NCBI RefSeq assembly: GCF_009870125.1
Contig: NC_046681.1
Coordinates: forward strand, 15,141,001-15,205,000
DNA length: 64,000 nucleotides
From: Drosophila pseudoobscura
Lineage: Eukaryota; Arthropoda; Insecta; Diptera; Drosophilidae
Reading direction: 5' to 3'
The notes below the pieces were generated by a model. The model saw nothing but the letters and a program-made list of their open reading frames with translations. It searched no databases and was not told the origin of the DNA. This document shows positions 49,798-62,670 of this stretch, piece by piece (position 1 is the first letter of the stretch; each line of letters begins with the position of its first letter). The position numbers and the translations under genes were made by a program.

Positions 49798-50766
49798 ATG
49801 ACGGACGAAAGTAAGGATTCCTGCTGCCTGCCCTTCAGAGAGGAATTCCAGCGCTCCAAGTTCTCGCTGCATCACGACGATCCCGGTGTCTTTTGTCGGT
49901 CTCAATGGCAGCACGGAGATCGAAGTATTCTCTGGGTTTTGTACCGCTGGCTCCTCGTTGCTTTCTATGCTACTGGGGTGACTATGAGTTTCATAAAGGT
50001 CTTTAACGAAGGCACTTGGTTTATCTATCTCACGCATTGGGGCTTCAGTCTGTGCCTTTATGTATGCATCTATGGCGCTGTGGTGGCCACCATTTACTTC
50101 ATCAGACCTGCGTATTTCGGTGAGATCCTTAATCCAATGAAGATTTCTCTTGTGAGAAATACAACCTCCACTTGCAGCTCCTGGCAGCGTGGCGCTGAAG
50201 ATATATTGGCTTTCCCATTTCGCAACTGTGACTTTGTCGATGTTGATAACGCTTATTTATTGGGCAGCGCTCTATCCATGTCAGTAGATCTTCTAAAAAG
50301 GTTACGAATTCCGTATCATCATTGTATCATCCCGTAGCCATGCCAGAAGTCGGTGCAGATTTGAACAATCTCTGGGAGCACGCGTTCAACTCGATTTTCA
50401 TGGTCCTGGACTGCTTCATCCTTGCCTTTCCCGCGCACATCATGCACTTTATATATCCCTTTGCGGTGATCATCACATTTGGTATTTTCTCCCTGATCTA
50501 CCACTGGTGCGACGGACATGACTAGTAAGTGTTGAGTGCTATCAAATTCCTTTAGGTTTTCTCCTCCATGGCCCACTTTCAGTGATGGCAATCCCTTCAT
50601 CTATCCCATCTTGGACTGGGCTAGACCAGGCCTGGCCATTGGTACGATTTGTGGCTGCATCGTGCTGGTGAGCTTCTTTTGCATTTGTGTCTTTGGGTTC
50701 TACAGACTCCGTTTGTGCATCTACAACCGATGTTCGAGGAAGCAGAAAAGGATGCAAACTGCTTGA
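49798..50766 (+). CDS. Rolling-stone-like membrane protein (rost-like 4)
   Basis: Exons 49798-50119, 50178-50279, 50338-50524, 50583-50766 (264 aa). Very close to rost-like 3 through exon 1 (EEFQRSKFSLHHDDPGVF identical) and less so later. Family motifs: VLYRWLL, FIYLTHWGFSLC, HAFNSIFMVLDC, PFIYPILDWARPG. The second intron starts GTCAGT where the sister has GTGAGT, a weaker donor but still GT. The C-terminus is shorter (RKQKRMQTA). AATAAA at 50772-50777. It converges on alien, whose stop is 86 nt away. Confidence 0.88.
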
Positions 50767-50852
50767 TTTTGAATAAAGGATAGCGGATATATATTCTAGA
50801 TATTTTAATGGGTTGTAAAAGCCACAAACTGGCGTAGAGTATAGCTACATAT

Positions 50853-52494
<1,642 letters not shown>

Positions 52495-52595
52495 TCTCAA
52501 TCGCTTTTTCTTAATTTTTACGCTATTTGACACAAAAATATAAAATTTGCAAAAAATTTTTCAGTACAGTGTTTATCAATAAAATATACCCTCAA

Positions 52596-52607
52596 AAATA
52601 TACCGAA
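52596..52607 (-). promoter_or_regulatory. Core promoter motif 6 upstream of alien
   Basis: Minus strand TTCGGTATATTT fits the Drosophila core-promoter motif 6 consensus (KTYRGTATWTTT), about 100 nt before the alien ATG. It is typical of TATA-less housekeeping promoters. Similar motifs nearby belong to the repeat block, so the functional copy is inferred. Confidence 0.5.
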
Positions 52608-53759
52608 CATACCGCCCCATTTTCAAAATATACCGTAAATATACTGACGAATTCAGGTTCTATTTTACATATTGCTCGTTTTTGATATTCCGTCGAATAT
52701 TACCAGCTATATAGCACATTTAGCCATGCCCACATAATTTTAACCGATTAATGAATTAATTTTCTACACAATTGGTTAGTTTTTAATCCTTGCTTTTATT
52801 GTATTTATTGTAAAAAAAGGTTTAAACAAAATAGTTAAACAAAAAAAACAGTCGCTATATTGCGTGTAAGCCGTATTATATAGGTCTTTGCATACCCTAT
52901 TTTGTTAATTTTATATGAAAGTATAAATATAGATATGAAGATAAAACGTAACTAACATAGATCTTTTCTCAAATTGACATTTCTTAGACATATTCATGTA
53001 TATGATGAGTGTTTTGTATATATATCTCGATCCTGATACCTATTCATGGTCCCTACAAGAAGACAATTAGCTTTAAAATATCGTTGAAATAATGAAAATA
53101 ATATTAAATAATATTGAATTATATTAAAATATATTGAAAATTCATTATTTTTGCCTGGGATGACAAACATATTCACAATTCTATAACATGCATTTCCCCC
53201 AGGGTATGTGTGCATGGAATGGGACTCATTGTTCTGAACCGGTTATGACGACTAATTCTTGGTTAATCTTTCTTCCGTCGAATATTCCCAGCTATATAGA
53301 TCTCTTATTTTTTCCCAGGTAATTTTATATGATTGCTGAAACAATTTTGATCAATATGAACTATTTTTAAGTACTTGCATGTTTTTTGTTTTGACAAGAA
53401 CACGATTTCAACAAAAATTTTCAATAGTCGCAGGTTGTGACGTCAATGTTGCTGGTATTTGCAGACTCATTTGTTGTCAACCAGGGTATGGGCGTTTGTA
53501 TACCCTATTTCGTGAATATTATATAAAGATACTGTTTTCCAAGCTGCTTTCAAATGTGATTAATAAAGGCCTAGTTTCAGATTGCATTTTTTTGGTCTGT
53601 TCATGCATTTGATTAGTTATTTGTATATAAAACCTGATCCCTGTAGCGATTCTTTGTCTTTGTAAGAAGACCACTGTTGAGACAACGAGCTTTTTCGCTG
53701 ACTATGATTGTTCAATAATTTCACAAATTATTAATTTCCGAAAACGTTATAAATTTTAT

Positions 53760-54165
53760 TATAGGTATTTTGCGTGTTGAGGGTGGCCGAAGATGCCAGA
53801 GCCTTTTACAATAGTATTAGAGTGACACACTTGGATGAGGCAAGCGAGCCGATCTCGAGCCAAAGTAATAGATTGGGGACAAAAAGGGTCTGTTCTCCAA
53901 CTATATCAAGCGGTAACTGCTAGAGCAGGCGCAGCTGCTGACGGCTTAGCGACGGCATAGGAAAGAAAAGATAACAAGAGCGAGCATAGATAAGAATAGA
54001 TGATTAAATGAGAGCATGTTGCTGAGCGAGCATAGATAAAGCTACGCTTACGTTACGTTAGTTTAGTATAATGACCAAAATAGAAAAGAAAGTGAATTGA
54101 TAGGCAATAAAACAATGGTATAAAATTTACACTCGGGCTTCGCCCGAACAACCACTAATTGCAAA
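53760..54165. mobile_element. Non-autonomous Helentron/INE-1-like insertion
   Basis: A stretch of different composition splits the repeat block. It ends with a 15-nt hairpin, TCGGGCTTCGCCCGA (54133-54147), followed by AACAACCACTAATTG. A short GC-rich hairpin just inside one end is typical of Helitron-type elements and of the INE-1/SGM repeats of Drosophila. There is no coding sequence. Outer boundaries are estimated from where flanking repeat similarity resumes. Confidence 0.5.
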
Positions 54166-55323
54166 ATATCGTTTAAAATAGATACTGACTAGTTTCTGCA
54201 TTAATTAGAGCATGGGATGAAACACATTTCCGCAATTCTATATCATCCATTTCCCCCAGGGTATGTGTGCATGGAATTAGCAACATGTTTGTGTATGGAA
54301 TGGGACTCATCTGTTGCGAACCGGGTATTGCCAAATCCGGATTTTTCAAGCTATATAGAGTTTTCAGCTTTGCCCACTTAGTTTTATCCCATAGATGAAT
54401 ATATTTTCTATTTTCTAACATCTTTAAATTGCTTGTAAGTATTTTATTTTGACTACAATACGGGTTTCAAGTAAATGTTGCTGCAACTTTTGTGTATGGA
54501 ATGCGCAACATTTGTGCATGGAATGGGACTCATTGTTGTGAACCGGTTATTACAGATTCTACCCGATTCAAATAAATACCAAAATATACGGTCTCATTTG
54601 AAAAATATACCGAGTGGTGCGCGCCAAATCGAACTTTTTTGAATGTGAGCGACAAGGATTTAAATGTTGTCAGCCGGGCCTTTATCTATGCCCACATAAT
54701 TTTATACGATTAATGAATCAATTTTCTACTTAACTGGCCAGTTTTTAGTCCTTGCTTTTATTGTAAGCAATAGTTCTACAAAAAAACAGTTGCAATGTTG
54801 CTGTTAAATTAGCAACATTTATGTATGGAATGGGACTCATTGTTGCTAAAGCGAAACTGCGGCGAATCGGGTATTGCCAAGCTATATAGATGTTCCCACT
54901 TAGCTTTATCGCATAGATAAATACATTTTTGACAAGATTGCTTCTTTAAATTGCTTGTAAGTATTTTTTTTTCACCAAAAAACGGTTTTCAATTAAATGT
55001 TGCCGCAACATTGTGTATGGAATTGGACTCATTGCTGCTAAAGCGAACTGCGGCGAATTCAAATTCGATTCAAAAAAACGACCAATGCCTCATACTCTTT
55101 GTTCCGTTGAATAATACTATCTATATGGAACATTTAGCCGTGCCCACTCAATTTTGTACGATTGATGAATCAATTCTATACATGATTGGCTTATTCGAAA
55201 TACTCGCATTTATTGGATTTCTGTATAACATTGAAAATTAAATTAAAAGATTGATGTAACTGGCTAAATATACCATTACATGCCGATATACCGTAAACAT
55301 ACCGTCGCTTCAATTTTCACCTA

Positions 55324-55367
55324 AAAAATACCGAAAAGTATGAAAAATACCACAAATGGTCACTCTG
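55324..55367. promoter_or_regulatory. Motif 6 plus motif-1-like element
   Basis: AAAAATACCGAA (55324-55335) is the reverse of motif 6, and TGGTCACTCTG (55357-55367) is motif 1 with one mismatch. The pair lies 160-200 nt before the CG18661 start. Confidence 0.4.
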
Positions 55368-55499
55368 TCGTGCTAACTACACTGTAACTACACATTTGCT
55401 ACATACTAACTATATTTGTATGTAAATACTAGAATATACTATTCGTGCTCTACATTTTTTAGGTGATTTTCCTGTGACAATTTCTGGTGACTGCCTAGC

Positions 55500-55510
55500 T
55501 GGTCACACTA
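55500..55510 (+). promoter_or_regulatory. Core promoter motif 1 (M1BP site)
   Basis: TGGTCACACTA is an exact match to YGGTCACACTR, the Drosophila motif 1 bound by M1BP and common in TATA-less housekeeping promoters. It lies 17 nt upstream of the ATG at 55527, implying a very short 5' UTR. Confidence 0.7.
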
Positions 55511-55526
55511 AATTTTCTTCCAAAAA

Positions 55527-56249
55527 ATGAGGTAAACAATGAGTTTTTGTACCGTTATTTAATTTAAAATACACACCGACAGTCTGTTGACGCGACTTTT
55601 GCACACTTCCCTTCGTTGCAGCAGTTCCCGGAAGAGCACGCATCCATCGGCGGACCGCAATTCGCAGCCCATTGCCGATGCCCTGGTGGCGCAGGTGGAC
55701 AAAAACACGCCGAATTTACAGTTGCTTGAGATTGCATCGGGATCGGGGCAGCACGCGGGATTTTTGGCGCCTTTTCTGCCGAACATCAGCATTCAGCCCA
55801 CGGAAAATGCGCGCGAAATGTTCCCTTCCATTTCGGCGTACGCCGCAGATTGTGTGACGGGCAATATACGGGCGCCTCTGCACGTGGACATCACAGAGGA
55901 GCCCGGGCGCTGGGAGGCACCGCCGCAGGCCGCAAGTTACGATTATATGTTTAATTCGAATATGATGCACATCAGCCCTTGGTCCTGCAGCGTGGGACTC
56001 TTCCGGGCAGCCGGGGTTCTCCTTAAGAAGGGGGGAAAAATGTTCACCTACGGACCGTACGCCCAGGATGGCGTCCTGCAGCCCCAGAGCAATGTAGACT
56101 TTGACCGCAGCCTCAGGCAAAGGAACCCCTCGTGGGGCGTGAGGGACATCAAGGACCTCAAGGATTTGGCCACGGAGAATGGCCTGCGGCTGGAGAAACT
56201 AGTTGAGATGCCCTCTAACAATAAATTTCTGACCTGGCTCAAGTTGTAG
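55527..56249 (+). CDS. CG18661: UPF0585 (DUF938) methyltransferase-like protein
   Basis: Exons 55527-55531 and 55622-56249 (210 aa). The first coding exon is only ATGAG. It gives MSSSRKSTHPSADRNSQPI with the acceptor CAG|CAG; using the second CAG drops one Ser. SAM-binding fold of the METTL26/UPF0585 family: LLEIASGSGQHAGFLAPFLP (motif I), IQPTENAREM, VDITEEP, YDYMFNSNMMHISPW, AGVLLKKGGKMFTYGPY. The ending is typical: NPSWGVRDIKDL...LVEMPSNNKFLTWLKL. A methyltransferase role follows from the fold; the substrate is unknown to me. AATAAA at 56310-56315. Confidence 0.92.
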
Positions 56250-56434
56250 GCGAGTGCAGCGGTCGCTGGTCGCGCTTACCCCTTGAGATAACATTATTTA
56301 TGGTGGGCCAATAAAGCTGTTTATCGGAGCGGAGTGCCTGCTCATCGCCGAACTAGGCCAAGTGGACACAACTAGTGCGGCGCCGATGGACCCTGAAAAA
56401 CCAATTGATAGTCGATTAGAGAGATTGCAGAACC

Positions 56435-56441
56435 TATAAAA
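56435..56441 (+). promoter_or_regulatory. TATA box of trypsin gene
   Basis: TATAAAA 35-41 nt upstream of the trypsin ATG, so transcription would start near 56465 with a leader of about 10 nt. Out-of-frame ATGs at 56448 and 56453 would then lie outside the mRNA. Confidence 0.65.
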
Positions 56442-56475
56442 CCCCAAATGCCATGGACTGGGACAACATTCTGCC

Positions 56476-57255
56476 ATGGAACGCTTTCAGCCCGCCATTT
56501 GCCTGATGCTCCTGCTCCTTCTCGTTGGCTGCTGTCTGGCGGGAACGGCGCGTCGGCCACGCCTCGATGGACGCATTGTGGGCGGCCAGGCGACGACTAT
56601 TGAGGCGATACCCTACCAGGTGTCGCTCCAGCGGAGCTATCACTTTTGCGGCGGCTCGCTGATCGGGCACGGATGGGTCCTCACCGCCGCCCACTGCACC
56701 GAGGGATCGGCCATCCAGGTGTCCAAGGTGCGCATCGGCTCCACGCGCACAGACTCTGGCGGCATCCTGGTGGGGATCAAGCGCGTCCATCGACATCCAA
56801 AGTTCGACACCTACACCATCGACTACGACTTTTCCGTGCTGGAATTGGAGGAGTACGACAAGAAGAACGTGACGCAGGCATTTATCGGGCTGCCCAAGCA
56901 GGATGCGGACATTGCGGATGGCACAGCCGTCCTGGTCTCCGGCTGGGGTAATACCCAGAGCACGCAGGAGCCGACAAGTATCCTGCGGGCAGTGACTGTG
57001 CCGACAGTTAGCCAGACGGAGTGCACCAAGGCCTACGGTAGCTTTGGAACTATCACGGATCGCATGCTGTGCGCGGGTCTGCAACAAGGAGGCAAGGATG
57101 CGTGTCAGGGAGACTCCGGTGGTCCGCTGGCCGCCAATGGAACGCTCTGGGGCGTCGTTTCCTGGGGCTACGGCTGTGCCCGGCCAGATTACCCAGGCGT
57201 ATACTCTCGAGTGTCGGCCGTTCGGGATTGGATAGGATCTGTAAGTGGAGTTTGA
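56476..57255 (+). CDS. Try29F: Secreted trypsin-like serine protease
   Basis: 259 aa, no intron. Signal peptide (ICLMLLLLLVGCCLAG), then a short propeptide ending LDGR before IVGGQATTIEA, so it is a zymogen cleaved after Arg. Catalytic triad: His in LTAAHC, Asp in DYDFSVLEL, Ser in CQGDSGGPL. Asp189 (GKDACQG) and SWGYGC give trypsin specificity. Six Cys in the mature part fit the usual three disulfides of insect trypsins. Its place beside alien suggests Try29F, an inference from remembered gene order. Likely a gut or reproductive-tract enzyme. ATTAAA at 57271-57276. Confidence 0.95.
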   Translation: MERFQPAICLMLLLLLVGCCLAGTARRPRLDGRIVGGQATTIEAIPYQVSLQRSYHFCGGSLIGHGWVLTAAHCTEGSAIQVSKVRIGSTRTDSGGILVGIKRVHRHPKFDTYTIDYDFSVLELEEYDKKNVTQAFIGLPKQDADIADGTAVLVSGWGNTQSTQEPTSILRAVTVPTVSQTECTKAYGSFGTITDRMLCAGLQQGGKDACQGDSGGPLAANGTLWGVVSWGYGCARPDYPGVYSRVSAVRDWIGSVSGV

Positions 57256-58368
57256 GTTTATTTTTAAATCATTAAAAAGTTATTAACAAAAATGTTTGGT
57301 AGTGGATACTAACATAGAGATTGGTTTTTACCTTTTTCTCCATTTGAAATTTGAAAACAACGAACGGTCTTGGAATTTTTAAAATTACATTGAGCGCTAA
57401 AGCTCATTTTTACAGAAGCTAGTGTTAAATAAGTTCAGACAGAGCGCTGTTATGGTTAACAGTGACGGGACATATGCGTGGTTTGATTCTGGGTGCTATG
57501 ACACTGGCTAGGAGCAAACTATTTGGCGGTCTATATATATGGAAATTTTAAAAGTCAAGCAGAATGCAGACATCGTTATTTTATTAAAATTTACTCCAAA
57601 ATATATTCTTGATTCGGTGTCATTGCAACAATGCACTTTTAGCATAAAAAAATCTATAAATGGTTAACATTCTAACTGTGTACTGCTATAAACGTGGTCA
57701 GACAAAAGCTACAAGCTATGCCACGCAATAGGGCGGTAATTTCAAATATTTTCTTGCAGAAAAAGGAAAAACTTATTTTGCATTGTATTTATCCATTTCA
57801 AGCCAAAGATCATGTTTTCCATGGAATTATTTAAAATTTAAAGTATATGCGCCTCAGACATTCCATTTATGGCCCTCTGCTCAGGCCATTCATCGCCAGC
57901 TAGATGCAATTGACCCAGAAAAACCTTCAAGCCAATAAAATAATATTGACACAGTCTGTGCAGCAGGAAGAGCAGCATAGAGAGAACCAAACAGAGTCGC
58001 CGGCCATATCCATATCGACAATTCTAGACAGACATTCAGAGAGAGAAAGCAAATTTACTTAATAATTGGCCCAAAGGCAAATACAAGTCCAAGATGAGGC
58101 AATATGCAAAGTGAATATGACTTCTGGGTGGCGGTGCCATAAGTTTCTTATTTGGGTGTGTCCCCTTGTGACTTCCATCGTCAATTTCAAGTGTGTTTTA
58201 GAGGGGGCACACACTACTAATTGTTGATTAAATGCTGCCACAAATTGGTGCAACTGTTCAGCCGGTTGCTGGTCGTTTGGCCTCTTGTTTTTCGAAACTC
58301 CTGCATCCTGCATGCTCTCCATTTACCAGCTGCTGTTGTCAAAGCAGTTAGCACTGCGACCACGCGTG

Positions 58369-58402
58369 TCGGAAAGGAAGGAAGGAAGGCAGGAAGGCAG
58401 GT
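58369..58402. repeat. GGAAGG-type simple repeat
   Basis: Imperfect GGAAGGAAGG / GGCAGGAAGGCAGG run on the plus strand. Confidence 0.7.
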
Positions 58403-59700
58403 TTCTGGGGAGCCCTGCAAATTGCAAAAAAGGGTGTGCTCCTGTGAGTGCTCCTGTGTGTGTATATGTGAATGGCATGTCCTTTGGGTCATTGCAATTT
58501 TGCACGTGAACTTGTTAACAGCAAGTGGCAGGACCCACAAAAAAAAGGAAGCAGAAGGGTAGCACCGAAGTCAAGACATGAACTGCAAATTGAACGGTTA
58601 TGGATAGATGGATAATGCATGGGAGCTACTGCTACGTTTCACTCTTAAATGAACTGAAGAGAGGGCAGGATATGGGGTGTACTTCTGTATAGTGCGTAGC
58701 GAAAGTATTCGATTATTAGTTTTAGCCAAAGAAAAAGCAACCATTTACATATGAAAGTGGGTATAGATTTGTAAGGATATGATATCAAAGAGAATGTTAA
58801 TGAATCATCATTAATATTGTATTAATTTAAATGCTATTATCGAACTTTCAGAATTCATATTTTTGGCGGGAGTGTCCTAGAAGATGATGCCTGCCTAGAA
58901 GAGAGATGCTGGGCAGATTAATTACTACGATTTGATTTTCAAAATATGTCCTCATGGAGAGTTCCCCCGTTAAAAGATCAACTAATCGACAAAATTTCGG
59001 AATCGAACTGTCAGAAAAGGAAACTTTCATCGGAAATTATGTTCATCCACGAAAACCTAATCGAAAATGTGAGTACAGCTACTAAATGCGAATATTTGAT
59101 AATTAATAATCGATAATCGATGAGTATAAGGTATAAAACTCTCAATATTCCTATCATTATGTTAAACACTGTACAACATGGAATTAAGATGCACAATTGT
59201 TTACCCTTTAAAGTGCCTCCCTTTTCCTCCCCCATTCCCCTGGAAATGGTGACCCCGACTAACGACTTGTGGCAGTACTTAAGCTGTTTTCTTATTGTTT
59301 TTCTTCTGGGTTTTCTCCACTCTTTTTTCTCTCTCTGGTTCGTTTCCGCTTTCTTTTGCCTCCTTTTTCTTCCTGTTGCTCAGATGTTGTTGTTGTTTCT
59401 GTTTCTGTTCTGTGTCCAGTGGACACAGTCGAGACATGGAAAATGTAAAATTTGTTTGTTTCCTTTCATTGGATGTTGAAAGTTTTTGCAGCTGCTGCAG
59501 ACAATGCAATGACTGGGGCATTCCCCACAGTCCTTCCCCGCTACCTACCTACTATCTGTTCCTTCCACTACTGTCTTCCACCTCACCCCCTCTTGTTGTG
59601 CGCTCTCGCTTCAGTCTCTAATTTTATCTCCTGGCATACCATGGGGACTGTCTTATTATTATAGTTTGTCGATTTGTTTGCATTGTAGTCTACATTGTTG

Positions 59701-59719
59701 TTCTCTCTCTCTCTCTCTC
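59701..59719. repeat. TC microsatellite
   Basis: Uninterrupted TC dinucleotides, about nine units. Confidence 0.75.
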
Positions 59720-60433
59720 GCAGGAGCAGCAGCTGCCCCATCGATTGTTATAAATTATTTTGCAGCTTTTGTAATTTGTTATGTGGTCAAACGGGGATAA
59801 AAAAAAGGATTCGATACACTGGCTTCATGTTTTTCCAAATAGAAGAATGCATATTGATGAGAAAAGATGAAGTTGATTTTTCAGGGCCTGAGATCTGCCA
59901 AACAGACCGATATTTATAGCTGGTATATCATGATTTTCATGATATTTTCTCCCTAATGCCTTTCTTATGAAACGGAGACTCCTCTCCGACTTTAAGCCTA
60001 CGATTTCCCTGTTTGCCCGCTTTCTTTTAAACGAAATGAAATCCAACAAAAATATTAAATACATCTGGTTCGTGGCCATTTCCGACTTGTCTATGACTCA
60101 GTTAGGTGGCCTACGCGTCGTATGCTTGATCTGCAAGGATGTTGCCATGGCACTAGCTCGCTCTCCCTGTTTTTTATGGAAATAATATTCTTGTCAGGAT
60201 TAAAAAGGATACGTGACTGGAATATAAATGCAATGTGCATGCGGGAATGTGCAAAAAAACAAAGCCCGTAACAAAAAACAGCCAGTGATACAAGAACAGA
60301 ACAGAACAGAAGGAGAGAGGGATGGAGGGAGGTAGGGAGAGCCGCAACAGGACACAAATGTAACTGTCAAGGCTCCGGCCGACTACGAGTACGACTTTTG
60401 CTATCGTTGTCGCCTGTCGGAGATCCGTAACCG

Positions 60434-60464
60434 TGTTTGTATTTGTATTTGTATTTGTATTTGT
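60434..60464. repeat. TTTGTA hexamer microsatellite
   Basis: Five tandem copies of TTTGTA followed by TTTGTC. Confidence 0.8.
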
Positions 60465-62071
60465 CTTTCTTTTGGGGGCTGGCTCCTCTTAGCCACTCTC
60501 CACAACCATCCGCATCATCATCATCATTTCGATGCTTATCCTTGCTTATTGTCCTGTCAGGCCATGCTTGCGCTTTTCTCCTACTCTGCTCTGTGTTGTC
60601 TTGTATTTTTTTTTTTAATTTTTAAGAAAGCATATTGTAATTCTGTTGTTTACCTGAACATCGTACATCCCCGTACGTAATAGATATACATATATATTTT
60701 TTTTAAATCTCGACCGCAGGCGATGCCTTTTTTTGTGTTGTTTACAGAATTGGAGTGCGCTCCATCTCTCTCTGTCGTAGATTCTGATTCGGATTCTGGC
60801 TTTCCCATGCAGTCACTCATTTGTCCTGTCATTTGTAATACTCGTCGTATTCCCCCACGCATCCTTGACAGCGGCTTAGCCTCGTTGCGGTCTGCTGTTC
60901 CTCCTGCCAGAGGCTGCTGTGCTGCTATTTAGATATTCGTGGCATGTCCTGGGCAATGGCCAGGATTGTGATGTATGATTTTCAATTTCACCTCTGGCAA
61001 AAGTCCCTTTCAAATTTAGTTTGAAATTATTCCTTGCCTGGGTCGGGATATTATCCGGGAGTTTATTTGTGAAGTTGTTTTCACATTCAAAATTGTGTGA
61101 AAATACAGAACCATTACCTATTTTATGGGTGTGAGATCATGACTGTTAAATGAGTCTTTTATGAGTATTTAGTATTTTTTTCTATTTATTTTAAATAGAT
61201 TCATTGTTCAGGGAAATACTCTGCACAGGTAATATTAAGTAAAGGCAAGCTTATGGAAAATGGAAAAAATATTTATAGCGTTCTTAAACATTCATTGGAA
61301 TTTAATTGAATATTTTATACCCCGAATGTAGATTTTTTTGTATCACTTTCGCATGCTATCTGTTATCATGAAACCATAGAAAGATAGACATATTTATTCA
61401 TGACCCTATCTTATCAGCCTGAAAACATATTTATCATACAGTATTGCCACTGAAAGACCATTCCTGTCAGTAGTATTCCACAGGAACCAATCACAGAACA
61501 AATATGCAAACAGTCGTACCGTTTTCGTCGAGGCACACATGCCGAAATGCTTCCACGATTTCCATACAAGAATAACCACTTTTTTCTGGTTTCTATCTCC
61601 CCCTATTTCTCTGTTTATCTGCGAATTGCTTTACATATTGTATACCCGATGATTTATGATATGTTTTGCAGACGAAACGATAATACTTTAATGACCAAAT
61701 GGGATCCATGAATACATATGTGTGAATGTGTATGGTTCGCAATCGGAAAGGAAAGGAATTAGAAGTATATTGCCCTGAATAGCATTTCGAAATTGCACTC
61801 CCCTTCAGGAGTACTTCCTTTCAAATCAATATGTCTTCGGCCTGTGTGGTTTAGTCAATTCCTCGGAAATGTGTACTGACTCAATGTGGGTCGTGGCACG
61901 TAGATAAGGCCAAATCTAATCTTTATACTGGGTATAAAATCCGCTTTTTTATTATCGTCAAATGTGCCGCCCTACATAACGCGATGCCATGGAGTGCATT
62001 TGCATCAGTTTCCATTGAGCTCGTCTGCAGAACAGTCGCGATCAAAAGAATAAAATAAATAACTCTTAAAT

Positions 62072-62670
62072 ATGTGGAAGAAAGTGATTTTTGCTGTGGT
62101 TCTTGTGGCCTTTGTGGGCGTGCAATTCGGTGAGAAATTTGAGTGCTGCAGGATGAATCATTTTTGCTAATTGAATCGAACTTCAAAATTAGCCAATTCC
62201 CTGAGCTGCTACAGCTGCAAGGATGCAGCCACCTGCCGGAACCCCACGCTTCAGGACTGCAACAACAAAACGGCCAACGAGAGCACCACGATTCTCTCAA
62301 CGTTGCACAATGTCCCCGAAATAGCAGGCAGCCAGAGCTTCTTGTGCACCAATCTCACCTACTCCGACATCACGTGTAAGTGTTGCGGGATGACGACTCC
62401 TCTAGAAGGAATCCTTCGGTTGTAATCCCTTCCCGAATTTCCCCAACAGACAAAAATCGCACCAGCGAATTTCTGGGCTGTGTCCATCCCGATATCAAGG
62501 TCTGTGACTTGAATCTGAAGGACGGTGCAAACAGCACCGCTTGGAGGAAAGACTGCGACACCTGCAACACTAACTATTGCAACAAGAATCCTGCGGGAAC
62601 CTTCAGTGGCAGCGCCTACACGATGATTGGTTCCGTCCTGACGCTCCTTCTGGCCAAGATTTTTAGTTAG
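62072..62670 (+). CDS. Ly6/uPAR-type three-finger, GPI-anchored protein
   Basis: Exons 62072-62129, 62193-62375, 62450-62670 (153 aa). Signal peptide MWKKVIFAVVLVAFVGVQFG, then a mature start at NSLSCYSCKDAATC. Cys pattern: C-x2-C, then C at C-R-N-P / DCNNK, LCTNL, LGCVHP, KVCDL, and the closing DCDTCNTNYCNKN with the CN signature of three-finger folds. N-glycosylation sites (NKTANES). The tail ends in Ser/Ala-Gly followed by a hydrophobic segment (MIGSVLTLLLAKIFS), as for GPI attachment. Drosophila Ly6 proteins act in septate junction assembly, channel regulation and other surface roles. Position suggests CG9568, which I could not confirm. Confidence 0.9.

Larger units (their letters stand above)
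52560..55350. repeat. Degenerate tandem-repeat block
   Basis: Several related, diverged units. One recurring segment contains CTATATAG followed by GCCCAC...AATTTTA-CGATTAATGAAT (near 52705, 53290, 54350, 54690, 54890, 55130). Another reads GTGTGCATGGAATGGGACTC (near 53206, 54268, 54500, 54821, 55012). AAATATACCG-type motifs occur at each end and in the middle (~54600). The 53070-53240 and 54160-54310 stretches align well with each other. No coding frame is supported. Confidence 0.65.
57256..62071. other. 4.8 kb gap, no recognised gene
   Basis: Only short open frames without recognisable domains. It contains microsatellite-like tracts (58369-58402, 59701-59719, 60434-60464). The last few hundred bases should hold the Ly6 promoter. 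No RNA gene seen. Confidence 0.45.

Noticed and set aside
56448-56475. Upstream ATGs before the trypsin start
   Set aside because: Both are out of frame and lie between the TATA box and the predicted start of transcription, so they are probably not in the mRNA.
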